From: Anisus vortex
Taxonomy: Eukaryota; Mollusca; Gastropoda; Planorbidae
Length of the DNA stretch: 64,000 nt
Assembly (NCBI GenBank): GCA_949126835.1
Contig: OX421497.1
Coordinates: 5,957,354 to 6,021,353, forward strand
Reading direction: 5' to 3'
Position numbers and translations under genes: made by a program. Each line of letters starts with the position of its first letter. The first letter of the stretch is position 1. A model generated the notes under the pieces. That model saw only the letters and a program-made list of their open reading frames with translations. It had not been told where the DNA came from and searched no databases. Shown here piece by piece: positions 32,956 through 44,766 of the stretch.

Positions 32956-33660
32956 GTTGAGTTCAAATAGTTCATTTTATATTGTTTAAAAATAAGCTGA
33001 AACACGGGGAACGCCTGTAATCAAGTCAAATTTCCATTTGTTTGGATCGATAAAGCAATCATCTTTATAAAACAGCGTCCCAAAGGGAGGAGTGATATCC
33101 ATCACCAACTTCTACGGCGTTTACATGATAGTCCAGTAAAAGAGAGAGGGAGGAGAGTGATAGTGTGATGGAAAGAGTAGAGAGAGAGAGAAAGAAGCGG
33201 CTGGTCACCAGGCCAGTGACCAGTTATCGTGGTCATTTCTTGACAGATGACCACTGCGCGTCACTAAACGCCGAGCGCAGCTCTTGTCGTCTGACACATA
33301 ACAACGCTTCTCGCCGATTGTCCGTTCTTGGCATATGTGTGTGTGTGACAGGTCGTCAAGTCGAGGTGGTCACTCGGGGGACCCGGTCCGAGCAAGACTG
33401 ATGACCACTCCCAAGTGTCCACTGCAGCACAGTGAGGTCAGAAACAAAACCAAGAAAAATTCAGACTTCTTCAAAAGAGCTCAGACTTGAACCGCCACTC
33501 TTCATATTCGATGGTGGTCCGTTCCTAGGGTCTTGATCCTCGGAGGATAAGGCGCAAAGTGCCAAGAGCTTAACATGTTCGCATTTACGAGGCAACCCCC
33601 CCTACCCCCCTCCCCCCCGCCCAGTGGAGTAGTCAAGAAGAATTTATAGCTAAATAAACC
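32956..33660. other. Unique DNA, partly GC-richer
   Basis: 33190-33480 is GC-richer with several 'ggtcac/gaccact' words. The 78-codon frame there has no recognised domain. C runs at 33597-33620. Confidence 0.45.
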
Positions 33661-34196
33661 AAACTAGCTAGGACTTAGCCATGGCTACAAAGAATAGCCA
33701 GAACCTAGCTAGTCACGGCTACTAAACAAACAGCTTTGCGACGCAATCACGGCCAATTAAAAAGTCAACAGCTTTACACGGCGGTTGCGGCTACCAGATA
33801 ATCAGCAGCTTCACATGGTGAATACCAAATAGTCAAAAGCTTTACCCGTTGGTCACGGCTACTAAATAACCAAGACTTACACGCTGGTCACGGCTACTAA
33901 ATAACCAAGACTTACACGCTGGTCACGGCTACTAAATAACCAAGACTTACACGCTGGTCACGGCTACTAAATAACCAACAGACTTACACGCTGGTCACGG
34001 CTACTAAATAACCAACAGACTTACACGCTGGTCACGGCTACTAAATAACCAACAGACTTACACGCTGGTCACGACTACTAAATAACCAACAGACGGCTAC
34101 TAAATAAATAACAGACTTACACGCTGGTCATGGCTACTAAATAACCAACAGACGGCTACTAAATAAATAACAGACTTACACGCTGGTCACGGTTAC
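33661..34196. repeat. 35/37-bp satellite and its degenerate leader
   Basis: From ~33852, about nine units contain 'ggtcacggctactaaataac' followed by caagacttacacgct (35 bp) or caacagacttacacgct (37 bp). From 33661 to 33852 the same words occur in a decayed, longer-period form. Two units near 34087 and 34148 carry a shared internal deletion/duplication (cagacggctactaaataaat), so they spread as a pair. Confidence 0.92.
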
Positions 34197-34990
34197 GTGC
34201 ACTACACTCCCCACCCCCACACCCATCCAGCAGAAATCACTTTGATGGATCACATCTTCCACCTGACCCTTTATTGTTTTTCTTGCCTAGTTCCATTCAA
34301 ATCCTGGGTCAGCAAGTGAATCCATTAGTCTCCAGAACAAACTGACAAACAAACGAGAGATGGAGACAATACAAATGTAAAGGTGTCGCCAACATTGCTA
34401 ATTTATTGTGGGCAGCCTTCAAAGTGCGCTTTCGTTACGTTTTTTGTTTTCTGTTTACCTTAATTAGATGTAATGTTGTTTGTGTTTTTTTTTTTTTTCT
34501 GTTGTTGTTTTTCATTCGGCGTCAAATTTTCTGCTAATTTCGTTTTTCTAAAACACTTTTTTGTATATAAATGAATATGTGGAGGTTGTTATGTTTTTCT
34601 GGTCGCTTCTCTTTTGAAATTTAAAAAAGAAAATAGATTCTACGCATGTCTTCCTAATTTGTTTTGTTTTTTTCGAACTCATTTCCATTTATTGTAAAAA
34701 ATAATCCTGTTAATGTCTTTTAGGGACGTATCTTCTTCGTTTTCTAATCTAAACCCTGGGAACTGGTTGCATTTGAATTTTGTATATATATTACTTTTTT
34801 TAAGGATTTAATTATATTTTTAAAAACTTATTATGCCTCTTAACAAATAACTGTTTTTACATTTCTTTTTATTCATTTAAAGTTTCTAATGGAGCTATCA
34901 ACAAACCAGCAGTTGTCCTAGAGAGGTCGCTCGCTGATTAATGGGATTATATACGTTCAGAAGATTTTTATATACAGGGTTTTGGAAGTA
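34197..34990. other. T-rich unique DNA
   Basis: T runs near 34486-34498. No gene or repeat match. Confidence 0.5.
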
Positions 34991-34997
34991 CATTTGG

Positions 34998-35925
34998 AAG
35001 GAATAGAAAGGTATAGAAAAGGAAACAGTATAGAAAAGGAAACAGTATAGAAAAGGAAACAGTATAGAAAAGGAAACAGTATAGAAAAGGAAACAGTATA
35101 GAAAAGGAAACAGTATAGAAAAGGACAAAGTATAGAAAAGGAAACAGTATAGAAAAGGACAAAGTATAGAAAAGGAAACAGTATAGAAAAGGAAACAGTA
35201 TAGAAAAGGAAACAGTATAGAAAAGGAAACAGTATAGAAAAGGAAACAGTATAGAAAAGGAAACAGTATAGAAAAGGAAACAGTATAGAAAAGGAAACAG
35301 TATAGAAAAGGAAACAGTATAGAAAAGGAAACAGTATAGAAAAGGAAACAGTATAGAAAAGGAAACAGTATAGAAAAGGAAACAGTATAGAAAAGGAAAC
35401 AGTATAGAAAAGGAAACAGTATAGAAAAGGAAACAGTATAGAAAAGGAAACAGTATAGAAAAGGAAACAGTATAGAAAAGGAAACAGTATAGAAAAGGAA
35501 ACAGTATAGAAAAGGAAACAGTATAGAAAAGGAAACAGTATAGAAAAGGAAACAGTATAGAAAAGGAAACAGTATAGAAAAGGAAACAGTATAGAAAAGG
35601 AAACAGTATAGAAAAGGAAACAGTATAGAAAAGGAAACAGTATAGAAAAGGAAACAGTATAGAAAAGAGAACAGTATAGAAAAGGAAACAGTATAGAAAA
35701 GGAAACAGTATAGAACAGGAAACAGTATAGAAAAGGAAACAGTATAGAACAGGAAACAGTATAGAAAAGGAAACAGTATAGAAAAGGAAACAGTATAGAA
35801 AAGGGAACAGTATAGAAAAGGAAACAGTATAGAAAAGGAAACAGTATAGAAAAGGAAACAGTATAGAAAAGGAAACAGTATAGAAAAGAAAACAGTATAG
35901 AAAACGAAACTATAGAAAAAAAACA
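34998..35925. repeat. 17-bp satellite, ~52 copies
   Basis: Near-perfect tandem copies of tatagaaaaggaaacag. Variants such as ggacaaag (two units near 35125 and 35160) and aacagg (near 35715 and 35750) occur in pairs. Three units make 51 bp, so all minus frames stay open, giving overlapping frames of 359 and 336 codons that encode the same FLFYTVSFSILFPFLYC-type repeat. These are satellite artefacts. Confidence 0.97.
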
Positions 35926-38086
35926 CCGACAAAAAGATGGAGCGGGAAGGGATGAAGTAAAAAACAAAACAAAACAAAAAAAGAAAACCTAGTTAGACCA
36001 TTGCTAGGGATACGCCAGAAACTACCCACTGAGAGATACTTGGGCCCCAAAAGCCTGATCGATACTCCGGCCTCCTCTCTCCCTCTCTCCCTCCGCCCTG
36101 AGGGCGCGTCTCTAGAGTGTGCTCCAGTAACCCTCCCAAGATTCACACGTCTATACTTTTTCTCCTTTTTTTATTCTTGTTTGCGATGGGGGGGGGGGGG
36201 GAAGGTGTGAAGTAGGGAATGTCTTAGGTCTCTTAGGTCTGTGTCTTCGGCTACTTACCCTTCAGGGATGGGTAAGGAAATAAAACAACAACAAACAAAC
36301 AAAGAACAAAATCTTCAGCTCAATGTCAAATGAAACCAAAAAGTGGAGTTGAAAGTGATCTCGGGTGGAAGATCTAGAGTTGGGGAGAGTGAGGGCGAAA
36401 GGGGGTGTTGTGTTTTCGGGTGTCCGGATGTGAAGAGATGGTGGGAGGGGGGGGGGAGAGTCAAATTTGTAGAAGTCCTGGTGGTGCACAGAACAAACAA
36501 TACAACAACATACAAATAAATATTTCAAGACATACTCAAAACATCAAGCTAGGAAAAAAGAGAGATTTGATAAAAAATTGACATTAAATAAACAAAAGCC
36601 CCATGCATGATTCTATATAGATCTATACAGTAAACAAGCATTTCGGTAAGAAAGTTAGCCGCGTAGGAAATGCCGCGTTGCGGTTCGAAAATAGGCATAC
36701 GCCAACAATGGCGATGGGATATCGAACCGAACACGAACCGAAAACACCAAACCCGAACTTCTAAAAATTAGTTTGATTCCCATTTCTACCAACAGAACAG
36801 GCCTGACCCCCCCCCCCCCCCAATCCCTACATATATGCTTCACCCTCATCGGTGTCTATTGGGTGTGAGGGGGGGGGGTATACTTTAAGTGTCGTATCTA
36901 TGACCAATATCACATTGCGGGTCGCAATATTTCACAACCCCTATTTTTCGGCACTTCACTATTTCAATTTGGTTTTCGACCATCCCGTTGGGGACAAGAA
37001 GTCTGTGTAAGGTAACTAACTTACATAACTAACTTACATAACTAACTTACAAACAACACAAACATGTCGGAACGGCTTGGACTAAGGATCACACAAATGG
37101 GGCAAAACAAACAACAACAAAAAAACACTGAACCATATATTGTTTGTTTTCCAATTGATTTTCTCCCTAATAATACAAGCTCTCAGACGCGGTATCCTTG
37201 TTCCCTCACGTTGGCCTTTCACTCAGGGAACATGTTGAAATGCCGGAGCCTAAATCCACCAACCCTTAAAATAGCGCCAGGCTAACACCCGCCATTGTTG
37301 CTGGGCGAACGGCAGATTCGGTGCGACTAATGGGATCAGTTCCTTTTATCCTCCCTTCTGCACCCCCCCCCCAACCCACTACATCTTCTCCCCCCCCACG
37401 CCTTGCCAGACACCCACCCGCTTCCAGCGATGACTACGCAAATCGGCTGCTCTCGAGGGAAAATGATGACTTTGTGTAGTGCCGGTGAAATAAAGTGGAT
37501 TGTGTGTGCAATAATTGTATTTTGTTTAGATCTAAATTGTAAATAACAGTCACGTGACAATTACGGGTGAGTTTTTTTAATACTCTAAAATCGTTTTAAA
37601 ATTCAGAACAATTTACACACAGTTCGCAAACCAATTCATACCGGTTTGTCTGTAACATCTTAAAGTCTGCGTCAGTTAATAACGTAGTTCAGATATTTAA
37701 AAATAATGTTTGCGAATGTTTTCGAGTATCCATAGAATAATTTAAAAAAAAAACAAAAAAAAAAACAAGATAAGACTGAGGACTCCAAAACTTTGTCAAT
37801 GACGTAGTGATTACGCTATCTTAAAATGTAACATAACTATTTTATATGCCACTACCATTTTAGAGACATTCACAAGCTTACATTGAATAATAATGTCAAT
37901 TTTCCAAAACTTTCACCCAAAACCAATAAGATCCCTGCTATAGATTGAACAGTACCACGTAGTATTGCCAACGTACCTTCCGAGCAAAGATAGGGCTCAT
38001 TAGCCACATGAGAACCCGTCGTACAATCACACCCCAAACTTCCTAGGACGACAAAAATGGTCATCGTCGATCACGACGGACGATCA
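35926..38086. other. Unique DNA with G runs and microrepeats
   Basis: G/C runs at 36187-36200, 36446-36456, 36808-36821 and 36871-36879. A triple 13-bp repeat (cataactaactta) lies at 37012-37050. A CT tract lies at 36071-36092. No gene seen. Confidence 0.45.
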
Positions 38087-38288
38087 CTACTACGGCAACC
38101 GATGGAAAGCGTGCCTTACTTGGCACGCATAGCAATATCCTATGGCACACAAAAGACTCAGAGAAAAGTCAAGTCTCTCCTGCAAGCAACTGAGTGCTTA
38201 GAGCGGGATGATTTTTAGGCTGTTCGCACGCCGAATGAATTAGCAATTATACTTTGGCACACTGTTATCAAAAGGTTGCCGACCCCTT
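38087..38288. mobile_element. T1 hAT element, degraded left end
   Basis: Left 'ctacggcaacc', then 'ttggcacgcatagcaat', 'cgccgaatgaattagcaatt' and right end 'aaaggttgccgacccctt'. No clean target duplication. Confidence 0.75.
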
Positions 38289-38339
38289 ATCTAAGAATTA
38301 TAAGAACATTAAAAAAAATAATACAATGCAATAAAAAGA

Positions 38340-38668
38340 AGAAAAACAAAAACAGCAGCAAAACAACAACAGCAGCAGAAAAACAATAACAGCAGCATCA
38401 AAACAACAAAAGCATCATCAAAACAACAGCATCACAAAAACAACAACAGCAGCAGAAAAACAACAGCAGCATCACAAAAACAACAACAGCAGCAGAAAAA
38501 AAAACAACAGCAGCAGAAAAACAACAACAGCAGCAGAAAAACAACAGCAGCATCAGAAAAACAACAACAGCATCATCAAAAGAACAGCAGCATCAGAAAA
38601 ACAACAACAGCATCATCAAAACAACAGCAGCATCAGAGAAACAACAACAGCATCAAAACAACAAGCCA
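38340..38668. repeat. Degenerate (CAGCAGCATCA/AACAACAG) minisatellite
   Basis: Built from caa, cag and cat triplets with an irregular period of 33-36 bp. Rich in CAG/CAA but interrupted by aaaa, so it is not a clean polyglutamine frame. Confidence 0.9.
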
Positions 38669-39107
38669 TTGACAAAAGAAATGCCTTCACGCAATGACAG
38701 ATAAAAGAAAAATCCATTTTATAAAAACCCACAGACACACACACTATAAACAAACAATCAGAACATAGCTAAACTAACAAAATCCCCAAATGTGATTGAA
38801 CAGGACATTTCACGTCTCATCAAATCTCAATAAAAAAAAACGCTCAAGCATTCGTGATTGCATTTTTTTTAAAATCTCAACTATAACGTTTTAGTTTTTA
38901 AAAATGTTAAAGATTAAAAAAAATAATATAATGGAAGTGACGAAAATGAAAATGTTCGAAGTTGTGAGTACGTTATTACACATTTATACAAACACACGTA
39001 TATATACACACAAACTGACACATTCACACATACATACTTACACATACATACTAGAACATACACACAGTTACACACACACTTACGAATACACACATACCCA
39101 CACACTT
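38669..39107. other. AT-rich DNA and CACATA-type tract
   Basis: 39000-39105 is an irregular (CACATACA)n tract. The remainder is unremarkable. Confidence 0.6.
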
Positions 39108-39302
39108 TCTGGTGAACGCTGCATACTAGGGGATTGTGTGGCCAGCAGAATGCCCGGCCGCCTTTAATTTACCCCAACTGAAGGCAGGTAACCCATCAGA
39201 GCTGAGTAGACTCAGGGACACCCCCGAGACCAAATCCTATCCTTCACCAGGATTCGAACCCAGGATCTTCCGTACGCAGCCAACGGCGCTGCCCACCGTG
39301 CA
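39108..39302 (-). mobile_element. SINE-A copy, tail-truncated
   Basis: 'ctggtgaacgctgc' through 'catcagagctgagtagactc', B-box complement 'aggattcgaacccaggatct' and head end 'gctgcccaccgtgc'. Confidence 0.88.
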
Positions 39303-39389
39303 ATAATTACGAAGTCTTCAAAATTGTTCAAATAACGATTGTATTTCTTTCTTTGTTTTCTGTATTCTTTGGTAAACTCGACTCTTTGT

Positions 39390-39545
39390 CTTATAAGTTA
39401 CAGACGTTCATTCCTAGAAAGAAGATTATTACCACGTCAATAGCCCAGACCTCTAGCCGGGTTGCAGGGATTCGGTCGGCGGCAGAGTTAGAACTAGGGG
39501 TCATCTAGCCGGAGACCGGAGTACTAACCACTGCACAAGCCGACC
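39390..39545 (-). mobile_element. SINE-B copy, diverged
   Basis: 'cttataagttacagacgttc', 'agattattaccacgtcaata' and 'gtactaaccactgcacaagc' in SINE-B order; the most divergent SINE-B here. It ends 60 bp before the 2.3-kb minisatellite. Confidence 0.75.
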
Positions 39546-39604
39546 TCTACATGGATTTTATTTAAAGTTTGAGCTTGAGATGAATTTCTGCGAGTTCTGT
39601 TCTC

Positions 39605-41909
39605 GAGTCTGCTGCCGTGGTGGGATTCTGTCTACTGCCGTGGTGAGAGTCTGTCTGCTGCCGTGGTGAGAGTCTGTCTGCTCCCGTGGTGAGAGTCTGT
39701 CTGCTGCCGTGGTGAGAGTCTGTCTACTGCCGTGGTGGGAGGAGTCTGTCTGCTGCCGTGGTGAGAGTCTGTCTGCTGCCGTGGTGAGAGTCTGTCTACT
39801 GCCGTGGTGGGAGGAGTCTGTCTGCTGCCGTGGTGAGAGTCTGTCTGTTGCCGTGGTGGGAGGAGTCGGCTGCCGTGGTGAGAGACTGTCTGCTGCTGTG
39901 GTGGGAGGAGTATGTCTGCTGCCGTGGTGAGAGGAGTCTGTCTGCTGCCGTGGTGGGAGGAGTCTGTCTGCTGCCGTGGTGGGAGGAGTCTGTCTGCTGC
40001 CGTGGTGGGAGGAGTCTGTCTGCTGCCGTGGTGAGAGTCTGTCTGCTGCCGTGGTGAGAGTCTGTCTACTGCCGTGGTGGGAGGAGTCTGTCTGCTGCCG
40101 TGGTGAGAGTCTGTCTATTGCCGTGGTGAGAGTCTGTCTGCTGCCGTGGTGGGAGGAGTCTGTCTGCTGCCGTGGTGAGAGTCTGTCTATTGCCGTGGTG
40201 AGAGTCTGTCTACTGCCGTGGTGGGAGGAGTCTGTCTGCTGCCGTGGTGAGAGTCTGTCTATTGCCGTGGTGAGAGTCTGTCTACTGCCGTGGTGGGAGG
40301 AGTCTGTCTGCTGCCGTGGTGAGAGTCTGTCTACTGCCGTGGTGGGAGGAGTCTGTCTGCTGCCGTGGTGAGAGTCTGTCTATTGCCGTGGTGAGAGTCT
40401 GTCTACTGCCGTGGTGGGAGGAGTCTGTCTGCTGCCGTGGTGAGAGTCTGTCTATTGCCGTGGTGAGAGTCTGTCTGCTGCCGTGGTGAGAGTCTGTCTA
40501 CTGCCGTGGTGGGAGGAGTCTGTCTGCTGCCGTGGTGAGAGTCTGTCTATTGCCGTGGTTGGAGGAGTCTGTCTGCTGCCGTGGTGAGAGACTGTCTGCT
40601 GCCGTGGTGGGAGGAGTATGTCTTCTGCCGTGGTGAGAGGAGTCTGTCTGCTGCCGGGTGGGAGGAGTCTGTCTGCTGCCGTGGTGGGAGGAGTCTGTCT
40701 GCTGCCGTGGTGAGAGTCTGTCTGCTGCCGTGGTGAGAGTCTGTCTACTGCCGTGGTGAGAGTGTCTGCTGCCGTGGTGAGAGTCTGTCTACTGCCGTGG
40801 TGGGAGGAGTCTGTCTGCTGCCGTGGTGAGATTCTGTCTATTGCCGTGGTGAGAGTCTGTCTGCTGCCGTGGTGAGAGTCTGTCTACTGCCGTGGTGAGA
40901 GTCTGTCTACTGCCGTGGTGAGAGTGTCTGCTGCCGTGGTGAGAGTCTGTCTACTGCCGAGGTGAGAGTCTGTCTACTGCCGTGGTGGGAGGAGTCTGTC
41001 TGCTGCCGTGGTGAGAGTCTGTCTACTGCCGTGGTGAGAGTGTCTGCTGCCGTGGTGAGAGTCTGTCTACTGCCGTGGTGGGAGGAGTCTGTCTGCTGCC
41101 GTGGTGAGATTCTGTCTATTGCCGTGGTGAGAGTCTGTCTATTGCCGTGGTGAGAGTCTGTCTATTGCCGTGGTGAGAGTCTGTCTATTGCCGTGGTGAG
41201 AGTCTGTCTGCTGCCGAGGTGAGAGTCTGTCTACTGCCGTGGTGGGAGGAGTCTGTCTGCTGCCGTGGTGAGATTCTGTCTATTGCCGTGGTGAGAGTCT
41301 GTCTATTGCCGTGGTGAGAGTCTGTCTATTGCCGTGGTGAGAGTCTGTCTATTGCCGTGGTGAGAGTCTGTCTGCTGCCGAGGTGAGAGTCTGTCTACTG
41401 CCGTGGTGGGAGGAGTCTGTCTGCTGCCGTGGTGAGAGTGTCTACTGCCGTGGTGAGAGTCTGTCTACTGCCGAGGTGAGAGTCTGTCTACTGCCGTGGT
41501 GGGAGGAGTCTGTCTGCTGCCGTGGTGAGAGTCTGTCTACTGCCGTGCTGAGAGTCTGTCTGCTGCCGAGGTGAGAGTCTGTCTGCTGCCGAGGTGAGAG
41601 TCTGTCTACTGCCGTGGTGAGAGTCTGTCTACTGCCGTGGTGGGAGGAGTCTGTCTGCTGCCGTGGTGAGAGTCTGTCTACTGCCGTGGTGGGAGGAGTC
41701 TGTCTACTGCCGAGGTGAGAGTCTGTCTACTGCCGTGGTGGGAGGAGTCTGTCTGCTGCCGTGGTGAGAGTCTGTCTACTGCCGTGCTGAGAGTCTGTCT
41801 GCTGCCGAGGTGAGAGTCTGTCTACTGCCGAGGTGAGAGTCTTTCTACTGCCGTGGTGGGAGGAGTCTGTCTGCTGCCGTGGTGAGAGTCTGTCTGCTGC
41901 CGTGGTGGT
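39605..41909. repeat. 2.3-kb minisatellite of 23- and 26-bp units
   Basis: About 95 units of two lengths: gagagtctgtctgctgccgtggt (23) and gggaggagtctgtctgctgccgtggt (26). Each has ctg, cta or tat variants before 'ctgccg/ttgccg'. The 23/26 types alternate in recurring blocks of several units (for example 40085-40320 and again 41220-41400), so higher-order copies have been duplicated. Many plus-strand frames of the V/C/L/W/E type arise from it; none is a gene. Confidence 0.97.
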
Positions 41910-42429
41910 ATTCGATATCAGACGACGTCACAAACCTCCGAAGTGGACAAAGGATACCTCAAACATTATTTTTTAATGTATTTTCTTCTTCTTTAAATTT
42001 AATTTTCGCGCTTTTGGACATTGCAAGAAAACGGGGGATAAGCTATCTAGGGGAGAGCAATTATTTTCCTTCGCATATGGAAAGATGATAAAAGTTATAT
42101 CCCGGATCCCCCTTATAACTGGGTTTACACAGACACAGACGCACATAGATATACGCATACATCGTAGACAGCCGGTGTGACGTCATGTATTAGCCCCCAA
42201 ACCCGCGGTTTTGGTTGGGCGCGGGGGGGGGGGCGCTACTAAATCTGGACAAGAGGACACGTAAAAAGAAAATGGGGGAGCGACACGGTGGATCAATAAG
42301 TTAATCTGATTTAAGGCAATCTCCACGGGAGGTAATGAAATAGGGAGGAAGGATGGAACAGGTGGGGGGGGGGGGGAGGGGGTTCGAGCAGACAAACACA
42401 GTGGATGCTCACATAAGCAAATAGTCCTC
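41910..42429. other. Unique DNA with G runs
   Basis: G runs at 42223-42232 and 42363-42376. No gene seen. Confidence 0.5.
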
Positions 42430-42800
42430 ATTGATTAGTTGTCTTTCATTCTTTTCCCACTTCTATCTAACAATCTATCTGTCATCTTTCTATCTATTCA
42501 TCAACGTACATACCTACCTACCTACCCATCATTCAAAGTTCTATCTATATGTGTGACTCTCTGTTTATTTATATAATGCTCCATCTACCTATCTATTGTT
42601 TATCTAACTATATTTATATCTCTTTTTATTTATATACTATCTATGTACCTACCTACCTACTTATCATTCATCTTTCTATCTCTATGTCTGACAGTATTTT
42701 CGCGCTCTATCTATTTATATAACCCACTATCCATCTAACTAACTTGTTTTTTTTTTTTTAATCTAGTTAATGTATATCTATTTGTCTATATCTCTAAATA
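42430..42800. repeat. Degenerate (TCTA)/(CTAC) microsatellite field
   Basis: 'tatctatctatt'-type words with two similar ~180-bp halves, each containing cctacctacctac, 'atcattca' and 'tatttatataa'. Confidence 0.85.
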
Positions 42801-42973
42801 CAATTTCTCTCTCTCTTTCTAGCTGTCTGTCTTTATGTCTGTCGATATATGAGAATATGTGTGTGTATGAACGTGTGAACAGGTGTAATCTAGTCTATTA
42901 TGAGATTTCAACGCGAGATAAAGGGACACACAACCGAATATAAGGGGAAACCATAGAAAGAAATAGTTTAGGC

Positions 42974-43094
42974 CAGGGATCGGCAACCTACGGCACGCGG
43001 CCAAACGTGGCACGCAAAGTGATTTTCAATTGCACGCTTAAAGACGTAGAGATCCTATCTTGGCACACTATTATCAAAAAGTTGCCGACCTCTG
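42974..43094. mobile_element. T1 hAT element, 121-bp deletion form
   Basis: Ends cagggatcggcaacc and gttgccgacctctg. Flanks gtttaggc / ctttaggc (42966-42973 and 43095-43102) match at 7 of 8 bases. Confidence 0.88.
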
Positions 43095-43849
43095 CTTTAG
43101 GCAATCTTATCTATATATCTAATCTACATATAATATATCAATACACTTATCTAACGTATCAAACCAATATGTAACAAACTATCCACTGTCAAGTCTACCA
43201 ACCTATCAATAAACGTATAATGAAATCTAAAATATCTCTATCTAAAAATATATCTAGCTGGTAAGCAAAAAAATAATCTATCTAATTATCTGTCTTTCCA
43301 TCTTGTTATCTTCCCCCCTTTCCCCCCGGCTACACAATCCTCTACGAACAAAACAATTTTTTTTTAATACCCCACTTCGAGCCCATAGCTAAAAAAATGA
43401 CCGGCCCAGCGTTTTTTTTTTTGTTTTTTTTTAACGAGAAACCATTATTTACATAGCAGCGAGTCTATTCGCACTAAGATTCTTTCTCATCATCGCGTGC
43501 GCTATCCTTACGTTTCGATCACGACGTATCAATAGCCTTTCCCTTCTTTCCTGTCACCATCACGTGTTGTTATTTTTATTTTTTTAAGGGGAGACAATAC
43601 ACATGGTCACGAGCTCGCTACAAAAAAACTTCGGAGTGTCGATGGGGTAAAACAACATAAAATTCTATTTCCGTGTCGCTAGATACGGAAATAACCCGCG
43701 GGCCGACTGGTTCTCTTTTTTTTTTCTCTCCATCAACTTTTCACTTAGCCACTGTATATAATGAAGGTGTCCGTCGGGATACACTGAACTATATTATGTG
43801 CAGATAAAGTCAATGTCCTGTCTAAAAACATTACGTTACATTGGCTACC
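43095..43849. other. AT-rich unique DNA
   Basis: 43095-43300 continues the TCTA flavour. T runs at 43412-43432 and 43712-43722. No gene seen. Confidence 0.5.
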
Positions 43850-43957
43850 TACCGTATATACTCGCGTATAAGTCGCACCGGTGTATAAGTCGCACCCCTA
43901 CTTTTTGTCGAAATTTTCTGTAAAAAAAGTGCGAATTATACGCGAGTATATACGGTA
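43850..43957. mobile_element. 108-bp palindromic MITE
   Basis: The first 23 bases (taccgtatatactcgcgtat...) are the exact inverse of the last 23. 'gtataagtcgcacc' occurs twice inside. Ta-containing ends would fit Tc1/mariner-type TA targeting, but this is inference. Confidence 0.8.
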
Positions 43958-43964
43958 TATAACA

Positions 43965-44290
43965 CTGAGGATAAAATTCAAAGATTCGATTCTCCAGTTA
44001 GTCTGTACCTTTTCCTTTCATTTTTCAAAAATTTCAATTAATATTACTTTTAAAAAAATATTTTAAATCTACAACGGGTAATTTAACTTTTTGATATGTA
44101 AAAACAATTGACTATTTTTACCAGACTACAATATTTATTTTAAATTAATTTCCTAAATGTCTTCGGTAAATTTTTATCATCATTTTTAGATCTATAGCTA
44201 TCTGTTCATTGTATTTTATAAAAATGTTTTATGTAGCTTATAAAGGCCTGTTTTATTTCTTCCCCGAGCAACGCCGGGCAATTTAGCTAG
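43965..44290 (+). mobile_element. Repeat C copy with hairpin-CTAG terminus
   Basis: B-box-like gattcgattctcc start, then 'cagactacaatatttatttt', 'atttcctaaatgtcttcgg', 'tttatgtagcttataaaggc', hairpin ccccgagcaacgccggg, then caatttagctag|t. Matches 7021-7370 throughout. Confidence 0.65.
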
Positions 44291-44599
44291 TTAGATATTA
44301 ATCAATGTATAAATTGACTGTCACGTTCACCTTTTTTTTTTTTAACGATCTCCAAAACGTCCTCTATTTTAACTCATGGAATTAAAGACTATGAAATCCC
44401 ATTCTTTATTGCGACAATAAACAAAATACAATTTTATCTCTTACTAAGAAGAGAAAAAAGAGCTTGCGTAAACTAAATATATAATTGGAAATTAACTTCT
44501 TTGAAATTAGTTTTGGATATTTATGATTTTGTACTATTGAAAGCTCAACATAATTAACATCGTCAGAAAACTAGGTCAGTTGAAAATGACAAAACAAGT
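44291..44599. other. AT-rich DNA, no feature seen
   Basis: No gene or repeat match. Confidence 0.5.
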
Positions 44600-44766
44600 C
44601 AGATAATGCCGTAGACGCAAACCACGAATGAGCGTAGGGCGAAATAATCTTCTTTATACTAGGAGCGTCTGTAACATGTAAGATAAAGTCTAGATTCAAA
44701 TCACGTATAAGCGTAAGACGCAATAATTATTTTTTTTTAAGGAGCGTCTCTAACATGTAAGATAAT
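44600..44766 (+). repeat. LINE 3' tail fragment, tandem pair (copies 3 and 4)
   Basis: 'gcgtagggcgaaataatctt', 'actaggagcgtctgtaacat' and 'gtaagata' at 44632-44685 recur in 44717-44766 with a T-rich insertion. Both match the tails at 25693 and 30597. Confidence 0.7.

Noticed and set aside
34898..35977. Open frames of 359 and 336 codons on the minus strand
   Set aside because: Both read the same 17-bp satellite in different frames; no start context, splice sites or homology.
38340..38668. Polyglutamine-encoding CAG expansion
   Set aside because: CAG/CAA triplets are interrupted by AAAA and frame-shifting spacers; no long glutamine frame exists.
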